Of a stretch of DNA of 64,000 nucleotides, positions 28,272-37,698 are shown piece by piece. Both the position numbers and the translations under genes were made by a program. Origin of the DNA: an uncultured Gammaproteobacteria bacterium (GTDB lineage Bacteria; Pseudomonadota; Gammaproteobacteria; JAADHQ01); contig CAMYJD010000001.1 of NCBI GenBank assembly GCA_947258655.1, positions 229,094-293,093 on the forward strand. The letters run 5' to 3'. Each line of letters begins with the position of its first letter. Position 1 is the stretch's first letter. Below the pieces are notes generated by a model. It saw only the letters and a list, made by a program, of their open reading frames with translations, searched no databases and was not told where the DNA came from.

Positions 28272-29981
28272 ATGAACGCCATGCAAAAAAGCTATTTTCA
28301 TCGCGGTGGCACACAAGCCTTACTGGGCGCGACAATCCCGGAACACTTCACCGACATTGTGCAGCGCTTTCCTGCTCATGAAGCGCTTGTGTCTCTACCA
28401 CAACAGCAACGCCTGAGCTATCGGGAATTAGCGAACGCCATCGATGAACTGGCCCGCGCTCTGGTCGGCTCGGGCTTCAACAAAGGCGATCGCATCGGCG
28501 TATGGTCCACGGATAACGTCGAATGGTTATTGTTACAGATGGCCACGGCGCGCATCGGTGCGGTACTGGTCAATATCAATCCTGCCTACCGCCCCAAGGA
28601 ACTCACCTACGCACTGCAACGTTCCGAGATACATGGCATTTTCACGATCCCGTCTTTCCGCAGCAGTGATTATGTCGCGATGCTGCTGGAACTGATCCCG
28701 GAACTGCAGCAGGACAACAACGGGCAACTGCATAGCAAGGTGTTCCCTAGCTTACGCAAGGTCGTCCTCTATGATCCCGCGCACGCCGACCAGACCACAC
28801 GCCCGCATCCCGGTTTTGTCATCTGGTCCGAAGTACTGGCTGCGGGTACAAACGTATCGATCGACACAGTAGACGCCATCACCGCATCACTGGACCGGGA
28901 CGACCCGATCAATATCCAGTACACATCGGGCACCACCGGCTTCCCCAAGGCCGTCGTGTTAACGCATCACAATATCCTTAACAATGCCTGGTTCTCGGCC
29001 AGGGCCATGCACTTTAGCGAGCATGACCGGCTGTGCATCCCGGTACCCTTTTATCACTGTTTTGGCATGGTGCTGGCCAATCTGCTGTGCCTGTCGGTCG
29101 GCGCCTGTATGGTGATACCGGCCGAGCATTTTGATGCCCCGGCCGTCTTGCATGCGATAGAGGCCGAGCGCTGTACCGCCGTACACGGCGTTCCGACCAT
29201 GTTCATCGCCGAACTGGAACATCCGGATTTTGCCAACTATGACCTGTCCAGCCTGCGCACCGGCATCATGGCCGGCGCACCCTGCCCTGCGGCACTGATG
29301 AAACGCGTCATCGAAGACATGCATTGCGGCGAGATCCTGATTGGCTATGGTGAAACCGAGGCCTCGCCGTTAACGCACCTGACCACGCGCGACGACAATA
29401 TGGAGCGGCGCACTCAAACAGTTGGCAAAAACCTGCCGCACCAGGAGGTCAAGATAATCGATATCGAGACGGGCGCGACCGTACCACTGGGTCAGATCGG
29501 CGAAATCTGTTTTCGCGGCTATCACATCATGCGCGGATATTATGGTCAACCAGACAAAACAGTAGAAACCATCAACGAAAGCGGCTGGTTATATTCCGGC
29601 GACCTGGGCACGATGGATGCCGAGGGCTATGTACGCATCACCGGCAGGCGCAAGGAAATGATTATCCGCGGCGGCGAAAACATCTATCCAAAAGAGATCG
29701 AGGAGACGCTGTTTACGCACGCGAAGATTGCCCAGGTGGCCGTGTTTGGCATCCCGGATGAATACTACGGTGAGGAAGTCATGGCATGGATACAATTGCA
29801 TGCCGGACAACAGGCCAGTGAAGAAGAAATCCGTGAATTTTGTAAACAACAGATGGCACATTTCAAGGTACCTAAATTTATATGGTTTGTGAAAGAGTTC
29901 CCGATGACGGTCACTGGCAAATTGCAGAAGTTCCGCATGCGGGAAATGGCCATGGACAAGCTGAAGATTCAATCGCAATAA
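28272..29981 (+). CDS. AMP-forming acyl-CoA synthetase (ACSF2-like)
   Basis: A 569-residue ANL-superfamily enzyme. The P-loop is YTSGTTGFPKAVVLTHHN, the A5-type motif is GYGETEASP, the adenylate-binding aspartate is in YSGDLG, and the C-terminal catalytic lysine is in VTGKLQKF. The N-terminus (SYFHRGG-TQALLGATIPEHF) matches the medium-chain/ACSF2 branch. The ATG at 28272 is preceded by AAGGAAG and was preferred over an in-frame extension into the upstream gene. It follows the 2-oxoacid oxidoreductase operon, so it may activate the corresponding branched-chain or short-chain acid, or salvage the acyl-CoA product. Substrate length cannot be read from sequence alone. Confidence 0.9.
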   Translation: MNAMQKSYFHRGGTQALLGATIPEHFTDIVQRFPAHEALVSLPQQQRLSYRELANAIDELARALVGSGFNKGDRIGVWSTDNVEWLLLQMATARIGAVLVNINPAYRPKELTYALQRSEIHGIFTIPSFRSSDYVAMLLELIPELQQDNNGQLHSKVFPSLRKVVLYDPAHADQTTRPHPGFVIWSEVLAAGTNVSIDTVDAITASLDRDDPINIQYTSGTTGFPKAVVLTHHNILNNAWFSARAMHFSEHDRLCIPVPFYHCFGMVLANLLCLSVGACMVIPAEHFDAPAVLHAIEAERCTAVHGVPTMFIAELEHPDFANYDLSSLRTGIMAGAPCPAALMKRVIEDMHCGEILIGYGETEASPLTHLTTRDDNMERRTQTVGKNLPHQEVKIIDIETGATVPLGQIGEICFRGYHIMRGYYGQPDKTVETINESGWLYSGDLGTMDAEGYVRITGRRKEMIIRGGENIYPKEIEETLFTHAKIAQVAVFGIPDEYYGEEVMAWIQLHAGQQASEEEIREFCKQQMAHFKVPKFIWFVKEFPMTVTGKLQKFRMREMAMDKLKIQSQ

Positions 29982-30296
29982 GACGCCATCAACGTACAAC
30001 ATTCTGGAGACGGTCTCCCTTCGCAAATAAGCGGTTAGCGTCTATGCCATTATGGGTACAAACAGCTTTGCCAGCGTGTTGGTTAAGGCCAGGCCCCAGC
30101 GGCTGCACGGATATTCGTATCCACTCTGCCAGCATCCGTGAGGCGTGATTATCCCTCCACAGCTGAATATAAAATTAATCCCATTCTATTGTTTATACTG
30201 AATTTTTATAGATTTATTTTATACAGTTAAAGTCCCAGTATAGAAAGCCGATATAAATATTGTTAATTTTTATTAAACTTTTAATATGGGTCGGTC
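29982..30296. other. Intergenic region, no gene supported
   Basis: A gap of 315 nt. The first about 165 nt have coding-like base composition and can be read in an 88-codon frame that overlaps the synthetase gene, but it has no ribosome-binding site and no recognisable protein; it may be remnant sequence. The last about 130 nt are strongly AT-rich and probably contain the promoter of the PhnD-kinase pair. No terminator with a T-run was found. Confidence 0.4.
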
Positions 30297-31136
30297 ATGC
30301 CAGGCAAAATGAGCACATTTTTAATATTACTTTTATCATGGAATTGTTTCGCCAGTGATATTGAAAAGGCCGATGTTGAACGTGTCTATACTATAGGTAT
30401 CGTTCCGCAGTTCGATATAAGACGGCTGCATGATATATGGACCCCTATTCTGAATGAACTGCAAGCGCGTACAGGGTATCGCTTTATGATTCGCGGTTCC
30501 GCCACCATTCCCACGTTCGAACAGGAACTGATTTCGGGTACCTTCGACTTTGCCTATATTAATCCCTTTCATGCACTTATCGCCAATCGCTCTGTAGGTT
30601 ACATACCTTTGCTCAAGGATGTCGGTCGTCAATTACATGGCATTATAGTGGTCGCCAAAGACAGTCCAATCGAATCGGTTACAGAACTGGCCGGCAAAAC
30701 CATTGCATATCCGGCACCGAACGCCCTCGGCGCAACTCTGCTGGTAAAGGCTGAATTACAGGATAAATACGGCATCAGCACATCGCAACGCTATGTTCTG
30801 ACACACAGTTCGGTCTATCTCAATGTCGCATTGGGTGAAGTCGTGGCCGGAGGCGGCGTTCAAAAAACACTCGACCGTCAGTCACCCGCTATACGCGAGG
30901 CCGTGAAAGTGCTTTATAAGACCCGGGGAGTCGCAGCGCATCCGATTGCTTCTCACCCCCGCGTACCCGAATCCGTCAGACAAGATGTTATTGATGCCCT
31001 CCTGGCAATAGGAAAGACAGAGGCCGGCAAAGCGCTTCTGGCCAGGATTCCAATGAAACAGATTGACACTGCTTCATTGACAGATTACAAATCAATCGAT
31101 GATATGAAACTCGAACGATTTTACCAGAAATTCTGA
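30297..31136 (+). CDS. PhnD-like phosphate/phosphonate-type periplasmic binding protein
   Basis: A 279-residue protein with a signal peptide ending near NCFASDIE and a PF12974-type substrate-binding fold. The family pattern is visible in YTIGIVPQFD, FDFAYINPFHAL and ELAGKTIAYPAPNALG. In transporters such proteins bind phosphonate, phosphite or other oxyanions, but no ABC permease or ATPase gene is near. A hybrid sensor kinase starts 5 nt after its stop, so the protein most likely presents a ligand to that kinase in the periplasm. The ligand cannot be inferred. Confidence 0.85.
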   Translation: MPGKMSTFLILLLSWNCFASDIEKADVERVYTIGIVPQFDIRRLHDIWTPILNELQARTGYRFMIRGSATIPTFEQELISGTFDFAYINPFHALIANRSVGYIPLLKDVGRQLHGIIVVAKDSPIESVTELAGKTIAYPAPNALGATLLVKAELQDKYGISTSQRYVLTHSSVYLNVALGEVVAGGGVQKTLDRQSPAIREAVKVLYKTRGVAAHPIASHPRVPESVRQDVIDALLAIGKTEAGKALLARIPMKQIDTASLTDYKSIDDMKLERFYQKF

Positions 31137-31141
31137 TCAAT

Positions 31142-33364
31142 ATGCGCATACGTTATAAACTGTTCCTGCCTATTGCAGTCGCCTTTACCATCATTGTAGC
31201 GATAATGCATTTCATCTGGTTACCCGAGATGCTTGCCTACGAACAAGACAAGATTAGTCAACAGGAACATGCTGTATTAAGAAGCATGGCACCCGGATTC
31301 TCCCGGGCTATATTGCTGGGCAATTATGCGGACCTGTATGAATCGATCAATGAAGGTATGCTTGATAAAACTTTAAAATGGAAACAAATAATTGTCACAA
31401 AAGTGGATGGCAAAAGAATTTATCCATTGACAAAACCGGAGAAAATCAGTGGCGAGTATTTATTAAACATTGAACAGGATATCCAACGTCTGGGAAAAAA
31501 GATTGCCAACGTAGAGCTGACATTTGATTGGGAACAGGAATTCACTACCCATTATCAACGGGTCATAAAAATGGAATTATGGATGATACTGATTTTCGGT
31601 GTGATCGTATGTGCAGCCGGCCTATGGCAGCACTATACAATTCGCAATCCTCTGGAAAAACTGATCATAGCAGCCTCAAGACTGGCAAAAGGTGATTACG
31701 ATGCATTGCTGCCCAAATCCGGAAGAGATGAACTCGGTAATCTCAGTGCCGCTTTTGGCAATATGCGGGAAAAACTTAAAATAACACAAAATGAGCTTAT
31801 CGATGCTTTAGCTAGCGTCAAGACGAGTGATACGCGTAACAAGACCATTCTGGATAATCTCGGGGATGGCCTGGTCATCATTAATAATAAGGGTATCATT
31901 GAAACATTCAATCAGGCATCTGAAAAGATTTTCGGCTATGTTGCCGATGAAATCATCGGGCAAAATGTATCTGTATTATTGCCCGAACATGAACGTGCAG
32001 AGCATCAAGACTACATAGATAATTCCACGATCTACCAACAACGCATATTACATAAAACACGCAACCTGTATGGCCGTCGCAAGGACGGGGCTACATTCCC
32101 GTTGGAAATCAATGTAGCACCAATACAGGGCGCGAAAAATGGTTTTGTCGGTGTCTTACGTGATATTACAGAACGCATTAATTCCGAACAAGAACTGAAG
32201 GCCGCCAAAACAGATGCCGAGAACGCCAACCAGGCCAAGTCCGGCTTCCTGTCCAGCATGAGCCATGAACTACGCACACCGCTCAATGCAATTCTTGGTT
32301 TTGGACAATTGCTGGAATCTCAATATGGCGAGATGCCTAAAGAGGAATTGCAGGAATATATAAAATATATCCTGAAGTCAAGTTACCACTTGTTGGACCT
32401 GATCAATGAGGTCCTCGATCTGTCCCGCATCGAAGCCGGGCATCTGAATTTGCAGCCGGAAGCTGTACCTCTCTCTCGAAGAACCGAAGAATGTATAACA
32501 CAGATCGTTACTGGAATAGCAAAACAACACAATATTACTATAATGAACCAGGTTGATAATCCTGATATCGCCGTGCTCGCCGATCCTCTGCGATTCAGAC
32601 AGATACTCATTAATCTACTCAGCAATGCGGTCAAATATAACCGCCATGGCGGTCTGATCACACTCAAAACCGAGCCGGGCGCTGATGGCAGAATAAGAAT
32701 ACTGATTTCCGATACAGGCAAGGGTATTGCACAAGATGACCTGGACAGATTATTCCAGCCTTTTGAACGTCTTTCTTACAAAAACAGTAATATCGAAGGT
32801 ACCGGCATCGGCTTGACCGTTACCAGGCAACTGGTCGAAGCGATGGACGGCACTATCGAGGTACAGAGTACTGTAAACCAGGGCTCTACTTTCTGTATCG
32901 AACTGCCGCTGGTCGCGACAAGCTATAAATCCATGAAAAGCTGTAATTGTTCTGCTGCCGAAAACAAGCACTTTGATTATTCACATTGCAAGATCCTGTG
33001 TATCGAGGATGATCCAGCCAGTTCCCGTTTGATGGTAGATGCATTGAAACGCAGGGAACGATATGAAATATTGACGAGCATGTCTGCAGAGCAAGGTCTG
33101 ACAATTGCCGAGGAGGAACTTCCAGACATTATTCTGATGGATATCAATCTGCCCGGAATTGATGGAAAAGCTGCTTTGAAGATTCTCAGAAGTCTTCAAG
33201 ATACCAGCACCATTCCAGTCATCGCAGTTACAGCCAATGCCATGGGGAGTGATATCAAGGAAGGCCTGGAAGCAGGTTTTGATGAATACATAACAAAACC
33301 AATTAATATTGAACGGCTGTATGCTGTTATCGACGAACAATTAGCCAGATCAGCACAGACGTAA
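31142..33364 (+). CDS. Hybrid sensor histidine kinase (HAMP-PAS-HisKA-HATPase-REC)
   Basis: A 740-residue protein. A periplasmic sensor loop (about residues 30-145) lies between two transmembrane helices (about 8-29 and 146-166). HAMP, coiled coil and PAS follow, the PAS ending in GVLRDITER. The phosphoacceptor is His375 in SSMSHELRTP; the ATP site shows NLLSNAVKYN, SDTGKGIA and GTGIGLTV. A receiver domain occupies the C-terminus with acidic CIEDD, phosphorylatable Asp667 in LMDINLPG and Lys in ITKP. It is 5 nt downstream of the PhnD-like protein. No response regulator with an output domain is adjacent, so the final output must be encoded elsewhere. Confidence 0.93.
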   Translation: MRIRYKLFLPIAVAFTIIVAIMHFIWLPEMLAYEQDKISQQEHAVLRSMAPGFSRAILLGNYADLYESINEGMLDKTLKWKQIIVTKVDGKRIYPLTKPEKISGEYLLNIEQDIQRLGKKIANVELTFDWEQEFTTHYQRVIKMELWMILIFGVIVCAAGLWQHYTIRNPLEKLIIAASRLAKGDYDALLPKSGRDELGNLSAAFGNMREKLKITQNELIDALASVKTSDTRNKTILDNLGDGLVIINNKGIIETFNQASEKIFGYVADEIIGQNVSVLLPEHERAEHQDYIDNSTIYQQRILHKTRNLYGRRKDGATFPLEINVAPIQGAKNGFVGVLRDITERINSEQELKAAKTDAENANQAKSGFLSSMSHELRTPLNAILGFGQLLESQYGEMPKEELQEYIKYILKSSYHLLDLINEVLDLSRIEAGHLNLQPEAVPLSRRTEECITQIVTGIAKQHNITIMNQVDNPDIAVLADPLRFRQILINLLSNAVKYNRHGGLITLKTEPGADGRIRILISDTGKGIAQDDLDRLFQPFERLSYKNSNIEGTGIGLTVTRQLVEAMDGTIEVQSTVNQGSTFCIELPLVATSYKSMKSCNCSAAENKHFDYSHCKILCIEDDPASSRLMVDALKRRERYEILTSMSAEQGLTIAEEELPDIILMDINLPGIDGKAALKILRSLQDTSTIPVIAVTANAMGSDIKEGLEAGFDEYITKPINIERLYAVIDEQLARSAQT

Positions 33365-33389
33365 AACCGACAATTCAAGAATCAAGAAT

Positions 33390-33670
33390 GGGGTCGGTGA
33401 CAATTGATAATCATTCGCATTACTATTAGCCACCAACCCGAATGGCGCTTACTAAAACGAAAAAGCTGTCATTGCGATCGTAGTGCGGTATTCCGTTTCA
33501 GGCGCCATCCTGTGTCATGTAATGCGATAATTCGATATGAAGTTTAAAAGATTGCATCGCTACAACCACCAGAAATCTTTTTAAGGTATGACCCGTTGGC
33601 TCGCAATGACGAGAAATTATTATCCTGACGGGTATTTTCTCCTTAAATAAGTACCATTTGTCACCAATCT
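33390..33670. repeat. Dispersed repeat element B (CATTGCGAG family)
   Basis: The ends are imperfect inverted repeats: GGTCGGTGACAATTG (33392-33406) and the reverse complement of 33655-33669 agree at 12 of 15 positions. Inside, GTCATTGCGATCG (33468-33480) faces CTCGCAATGAC (33600-33610). The stretch 33583-33615 matches 61681-61713 (reverse complement) at 29 of 33 positions, so this is an older, diverged copy of the element at 61591-61861. It fills most of the 431-nt gap between the kinase and the Yip1-like gene and has no coding capacity. Confidence 0.65.
33405..33419 (+). promoter_or_regulatory. Fur-box-like sequence inside repeat B
   Basis: TGATAATCATTCGCA agrees with the 7-1-7 Fur consensus TGATAATnATTATCA at all but two fixed positions. 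It lies inside a repeat element, 377 nt from the next gene start, so a functional role is doubtful. Confidence 0.2.
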
Positions 33671-33795
33671 GTTGTTTAAGGGTACGAAGGATACCCATTA
33701 TTCAACACATGGATTATAATATAAATAGCGGCCCTGAATGCTGAATAACAAGTTCAGTCACCACAACAACAAACTGTAGAAAAGGGAGTCGAGTC

Positions 33796-34542
33796 ATGGA
33801 AAACAATAATCAACCTGAACAACCAGCCACCGATGAAAACACAAAAGTGGACCCCAGCATGCTCGAATCGATACCGGCGTACATGAAGCAAGTCATCCTC
33901 AATCCGGTACAATTCTATTCATCGACCATGAAAAAGTCCGGTGGCTTTATCGAACCACTGATATTCATGATAGCGATGGCCCTGATTACAGCCGTGATTA
34001 TGGCCGTGATCGGATTAATTGGATTTGGCCCAGTGGGCATGATGGCAATGGGATTTACCGGCATTATTGTGATTCCAGTCATTGTCACGATCTTTGGCTT
34101 TATTGGTGCGGCCATAGCCTTTATCATCTGGAAAATCATGGGCTCTGAACAGGATTTTGAAACCGCCTATCGTTGTGTCGCCTATTCCTATGCCTATGCG
34201 CCGGTGGCTGCGCTCGTTGCGGGGATTCCTTATCTGGGCACAGTAATCTCGTCGCTATGGCCAATGGCACTGCTGGCCATCGCCAGTATTCATGTGCATC
34301 AACGTAGCGAGAAAGCGTCGTGGGCCGTGTTTGGCATTCTCGGACTTGTCTTCTTGTTGATGGGATGGGGCGCCGAGAGCACCGGCAGGCAGATGGCGAC
34401 TGAAATGGAAGGCTGGTCCAGGGAAATGGAACAGAAATACGGCGATCCAGAAAATATGACACCGGAAGATGCGGCCAAGGCTGCCAGCGAGTTTTTCAAG
34501 CGCATGCAAAAGGAACAAGAATCAAGCCAAGCGGGAGAATAA
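33796..34542 (+). CDS. Yip1-family polytopic membrane protein
   Basis: A 248-residue protein with a polar N-terminus, four to five transmembrane helices between about residues 50 and 190 (the first near PLIFMIAMALITAVIMAV) and a highly charged cytoplasmic tail rich in Glu and Lys. The segment SEQDFETAYRCVAYSYAYAP is typical of the bacterial Yip1/DUF1282-like family. The ATG has AAGGGAG upstream. The molecular role of bacterial Yip1 proteins is unknown. It stands alone, convergent with polX. Confidence 0.75.
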   Translation: MENNNQPEQPATDENTKVDPSMLESIPAYMKQVILNPVQFYSSTMKKSGGFIEPLIFMIAMALITAVIMAVIGLIGFGPVGMMAMGFTGIIVIPVIVTIFGFIGAAIAFIIWKIMGSEQDFETAYRCVAYSYAYAPVAALVAGIPYLGTVISSLWPMALLAIASIHVHQRSEKASWAVFGILGLVFLLMGWGAESTGRQMATEMEGWSREMEQKYGDPENMTPEDAAKAASEFFKRMQKEQESSQAGE

Positions 34543-34597
34543 TGCTGTGTTGTCAACATAGGCGTAGATAATCCTGCCTGGCCTACTATTGCGTATA

Positions 34598-36325
34598 TCA
34601 ACATCGTGTCGCGTTCAGCAATTTGATCAGCTGGCCTAATGGACGACTGTTAAGGACATCCCTTTTTTCCAGCCAGCCACGACGCGCCTGATGTATACCT
34701 CCCGCCAGATTATCGAAGTCGGCCGGCCCGTGGGCATCGCTGTTGATGCTTACCAGTACACCCTGTTGCTTTGCCTGCTGACAATAGGTGTCATTCAGAT
34801 CCAGGCGCTGCGGCTGACTATTCAGTTCCAGATAACAGCCACGTTCGGACGCCGCTGTGATGACACGTGACATATCAACATCATAGGCACTGCGCTCCCC
34901 CAACAGGCGTCCGCTGGGATGGGCAAGCATAGTAATATATTTCGATTCGATCGCGCGCAGGATGCGAGTCGTCTGCCTGGCGCGTGAAAGATGGAATTTA
35001 CTGTGTACGGCGACGATGACAATATCCAGCTGCGACAATATACTGTCGTGATAATCCAGGCGGCCATCTTCGAGTATATCGACCTCACTGCCCTTCAGTA
35101 TTTTAAAATCACTGAATTTGGCATTCAACCTGTCAATCGCTTCCAGTTGTTTGTGCAAGCGGGCTTCATCCAGGCCATGGGCCACCTTCAACGACTGTGA
35201 GTGATCGGTAATCGCGATATATTTCAATCCCAGTTTGCGTGCGCTCCGGGCCATTTCTTCTATGCTGGCATGGCCGTCTGATGCCTTGCTATGTACATGC
35301 AGATCACCCTTCAGGTCTCCATAGGTAATCAACTCAGGTAGTTTATGTTGCTGTGCGGCCTTGATTTCCTGGTCACCGTTGCGCAATTCGGCTTGTATAT
35401 AGGGTAGGCCCACGGCCTTGAATATGGATTCCTCGGTTTTGCCAGATATGCGTTTGTCACCCCTGAACACGCCATACTCGTTGATCTTCAGGCCACGCTG
35501 TTGCGCCAGTTTACGTATCTTGATGTTATGTGCCTTGTTACCGGTAAAATAATGTAATGCCGCACCAAAACTCTGTAGCTCGACAACACGCAGATCCACC
35601 TGCAGGCCATTACGCAGAAAAACAGTCGCACGCGTGCTTCCCTTTGATATCACTTCGGTAACTTCATCGTAGTCGACGAATTGTTGCATGACGGGGCTAT
35701 CATCTTTGGCACTGACGAGGATATCCAGATCACCGACCGTCTCCTGCCCGCGCCGATAACTGCCGGCCACGACCACCTGCTTTACTCCAGGCACAGCTTC
35801 AAGATAGGTAACCAATGGATCCGCATACAGGTGCGCGGTATGATGCAAAAAACGCTTGTCCTGGCTACGCTGTGATTTGATCGATTCGAGGATACGTTGT
35901 TCTGTCTTTGCGCCAAATCCCGGCAGCTTGCGTAGCTGGCCCGAGCTTGCAGCATGCTGTAGTTGTTTGAGGGTCTTGATATTTAGGTCCTGATACAACA
36001 CGCGCACCCGCTTCGGACCGAGACCCGGTATATGCAGCAGGTCCTCAAGACTGGCGGGCACTTCCTTATGCAATTTATCGAGTGCTTCGGCATGACCGCT
36101 GGCGATAATCTCTTCTATCTTGGCAGCCAGACTTGTGCCGATACCCTGCAACGTGGTCAGGTCAGTACCGTTGGCCAGCATCTGTTCCAGTTCATGTCCC
36201 AGACCACGGATTGTTCGCGCCGCATTTCGATAGGCACGCACGCGAAATGGATTGGCATTTTCAATATCCAGCAGATCTGCCATTTCATCGAATATCACTG
36301 CGATATCTTCGTTATGTATCGGCAT
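34598..36325 (-). CDS. polX: DNA polymerase/3'-5' exonuclease PolX
   Basis: A 575-residue family-X DNA polymerase. The N-terminal part has helix-hairpin-helix motifs ([26 protein letters not shown]). The nucleotidyltransferase core shows [17 protein letters not shown] with the metal-binding aspartates. The C-terminal PHP domain starts [13 protein letters not shown] and continues to AITDHSQ and a late SDAHGP, which make up the Mn-dependent exonuclease and phosphoesterase site. It fills short gaps and trims ends during base-excision and break repair. It is divergent from ilvA, with 154 nt between. Confidence 0.93.
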   Translation of the reverse strand: MPIHNEDIAVIFDEMADLLDIENANPFRVRAYRNAARTIRGLGHELEQMLANGTDLTTLQGIGTSLAAKIEEIIASGHAEALDKLHKEVPASLEDLLHIPGLGPKRVRVLYQDLNIKTLKQLQHAASSGQLRKLPGFGAKTEQRILESIKSQRSQDKRFLHHTAHLYADPLVTYLEAVPGVKQVVVAGSYRRGQETVGDLDILVSAKDDSPVMQQFVDYDEVTEVISKGSTRATVFLRNGLQVDLRVVELQSFGAALHYFTGNKAHNIKIRKLAQQRGLKINEYGVFRGDKRISGKTEESIFKAVGLPYIQAELRNGDQEIKAAQQHKLPELITYGDLKGDLHVHSKASDGHASIEEMARSARKLGLKYIAITDHSQSLKVAHGLDEARLHKQLEAIDRLNAKFSDFKILKGSEVDILEDGRLDYHDSILSQLDIVIVAVHSKFHLSRARQTTRILRAIESKYITMLAHPSGRLLGERSAYDVDMSRVITAASERGCYLELNSQPQRLDLNDTYCQQAKQQGVLVSINSDAHGPADFDNLAGGIHQARRGWLEKRDVLNSRPLGQLIKLLNATRC

Positions 36326-36479
36326 CGCTCATGGTCCTGCATCTACGTTACTATTTATCATACGAGCGCTACAGGAACACTGCAACCGGGTATTTCAACC
36401 ATTACCGAGTTTCAGTGCGTACGTTTTATGCTAAAGTTAACTGCATAAGCAGACGTAGGCATGCACACACAATAACAAT

Positions 36480-37691
36480 ATGACGACAGCACCGACTTTG
36501 GCAGATGTTCACGCCGCACGTGACAGGATCAGTGATGTGATCTACATGACCCCGTGTGCACGCTCGGAAACACTGAGCCAGATGCTTGGCTGTGATCTCT
36601 ACCTGAAGCTTGAGAATTTACAGATCACGGGGTCATTCAAGGAACGAGGTGCACTGAACAAGATCCTGCAACTCGATGCGCAACAAAAAGCGGCCGGTGT
36701 CATCGCCGCATCCGCCGGCAATCATGCCCAGGGGGTTGCGCATGTGGCACGCAAGTATGCCATCCCGGCGACGATTGTAATGCCGGAAACCACACCCTTG
36801 GCAAAAATCCACGGTACCCGGGCCTTGGGCGCAAGCATTATCCTGCATGGCAGCAGCTATGATGAGGCCTATGACAAGGCCGTTGAACTGCAGCATCAAC
36901 AGGGCTCGACGCTGATTCATGCCTTTGACGATCGTGATGTCATTGCCGGACAGGGAACAATTGGACTGGAACTGTTACAACAGGTCCCGGACATGGACAT
37001 GGTCGTGGTACCCGTCGGTGGCGGTGGCCTGATTGCAGGCATCGCCGTAGCTATCAAACAGACACAACCTGAGGTGCAGATTATCGGTGTCGAGGCCGAG
37101 CGCATGCCGGCGATGCAGGCCAGTCTGAGCAGCGGTAAAGCCGAACCCCTGCGCTTTGCCAATACCATCGCCGACGGTATTTCGGTCGCCAGAGTGGGTC
37201 AGCACACCCTGCCTATCGTCAGTGATTGTGTTTCCGGTATTGTCACCGTCACAGAAGAGCAGATCGCGCTGGCCATCATGACCCTGCTGGAGCATGAAAA
37301 GACCCTGGCCGAAGGTGCCGGGGCGGTTGGCTTTGCCGCGCTGCACTACCGCCAGATCGAGCAGTTTAAAGGTAAGAAAGTCGTCGTCGTCATCAGCGGC
37401 GGCAACATCGACATGACCATGCTCGCGCGCATCCTCGAGCGCGGCCTGCAAAGCGATGGCCGCCTGGCCCGGATCCGGGTGATCGTGCCCGACAGGCCCG
37501 GTAATATCGCCGAACTGTCTGCATTGGTCGCAGAACACCGCGCCAATATCCTCGCGATTACACAGAACCGTTCTGTCAGCGAGGTTGAACTGGGCGAAAG
37601 CGAGGTCGAACTGTTACTGGAAGCCAGGGGCTGGAATCATGTGGATGCGATTACCAAGTCTGTACGTAAACACGGTTACAAGATGAAATAA
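36480..37691 (+). CDS. ilvA: Threonine ammonia-lyase (single ACT domain)
   Basis: A 403-residue PLP enzyme of the TIGR01127 type (short form with one C-terminal ACT-like domain, unlike the about 510-residue biosynthetic IlvA of E. coli). The Schiff-base lysine is in TGSFKERGA, the substrate loop is SAGNHAQG, and the phosphate-binding glycine loop is GGGGLIAG. The regulatory domain starts near RIRVIVPDRPGNIAELSAL. It deaminates L-threonine to 2-oxobutyrate and ammonia. The short form can be biosynthetic or catabolic; no other ilv genes are near. It converges on the GDSL hydrolase gene with only 7 nt between. Confidence 0.9.
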   Translation: MTTAPTLADVHAARDRISDVIYMTPCARSETLSQMLGCDLYLKLENLQITGSFKERGALNKILQLDAQQKAAGVIAASAGNHAQGVAHVARKYAIPATIVMPETTPLAKIHGTRALGASIILHGSSYDEAYDKAVELQHQQGSTLIHAFDDRDVIAGQGTIGLELLQQVPDMDMVVVPVGGGGLIAGIAVAIKQTQPEVQIIGVEAERMPAMQASLSSGKAEPLRFANTIADGISVARVGQHTLPIVSDCVSGIVTVTEEQIALAIMTLLEHEKTLAEGAGAVGFAALHYRQIEQFKGKKVVVVISGGNIDMTMLARILERGLQSDGRLARIRVIVPDRPGNIAELSALVAEHRANILAITQNRSVSEVELGESEVELLLEARGWNHVDAITKSVRKHGYKMK

Positions 37692-37698
37692 ACCAGTG

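Noticed and set aside
29988..30148. Plus-strand frame continuing beyond the acyl-CoA synthetase
   Set aside because: No ribosome-binding site and no recognisable protein; most of the frame overlaps the synthetase in another phase.
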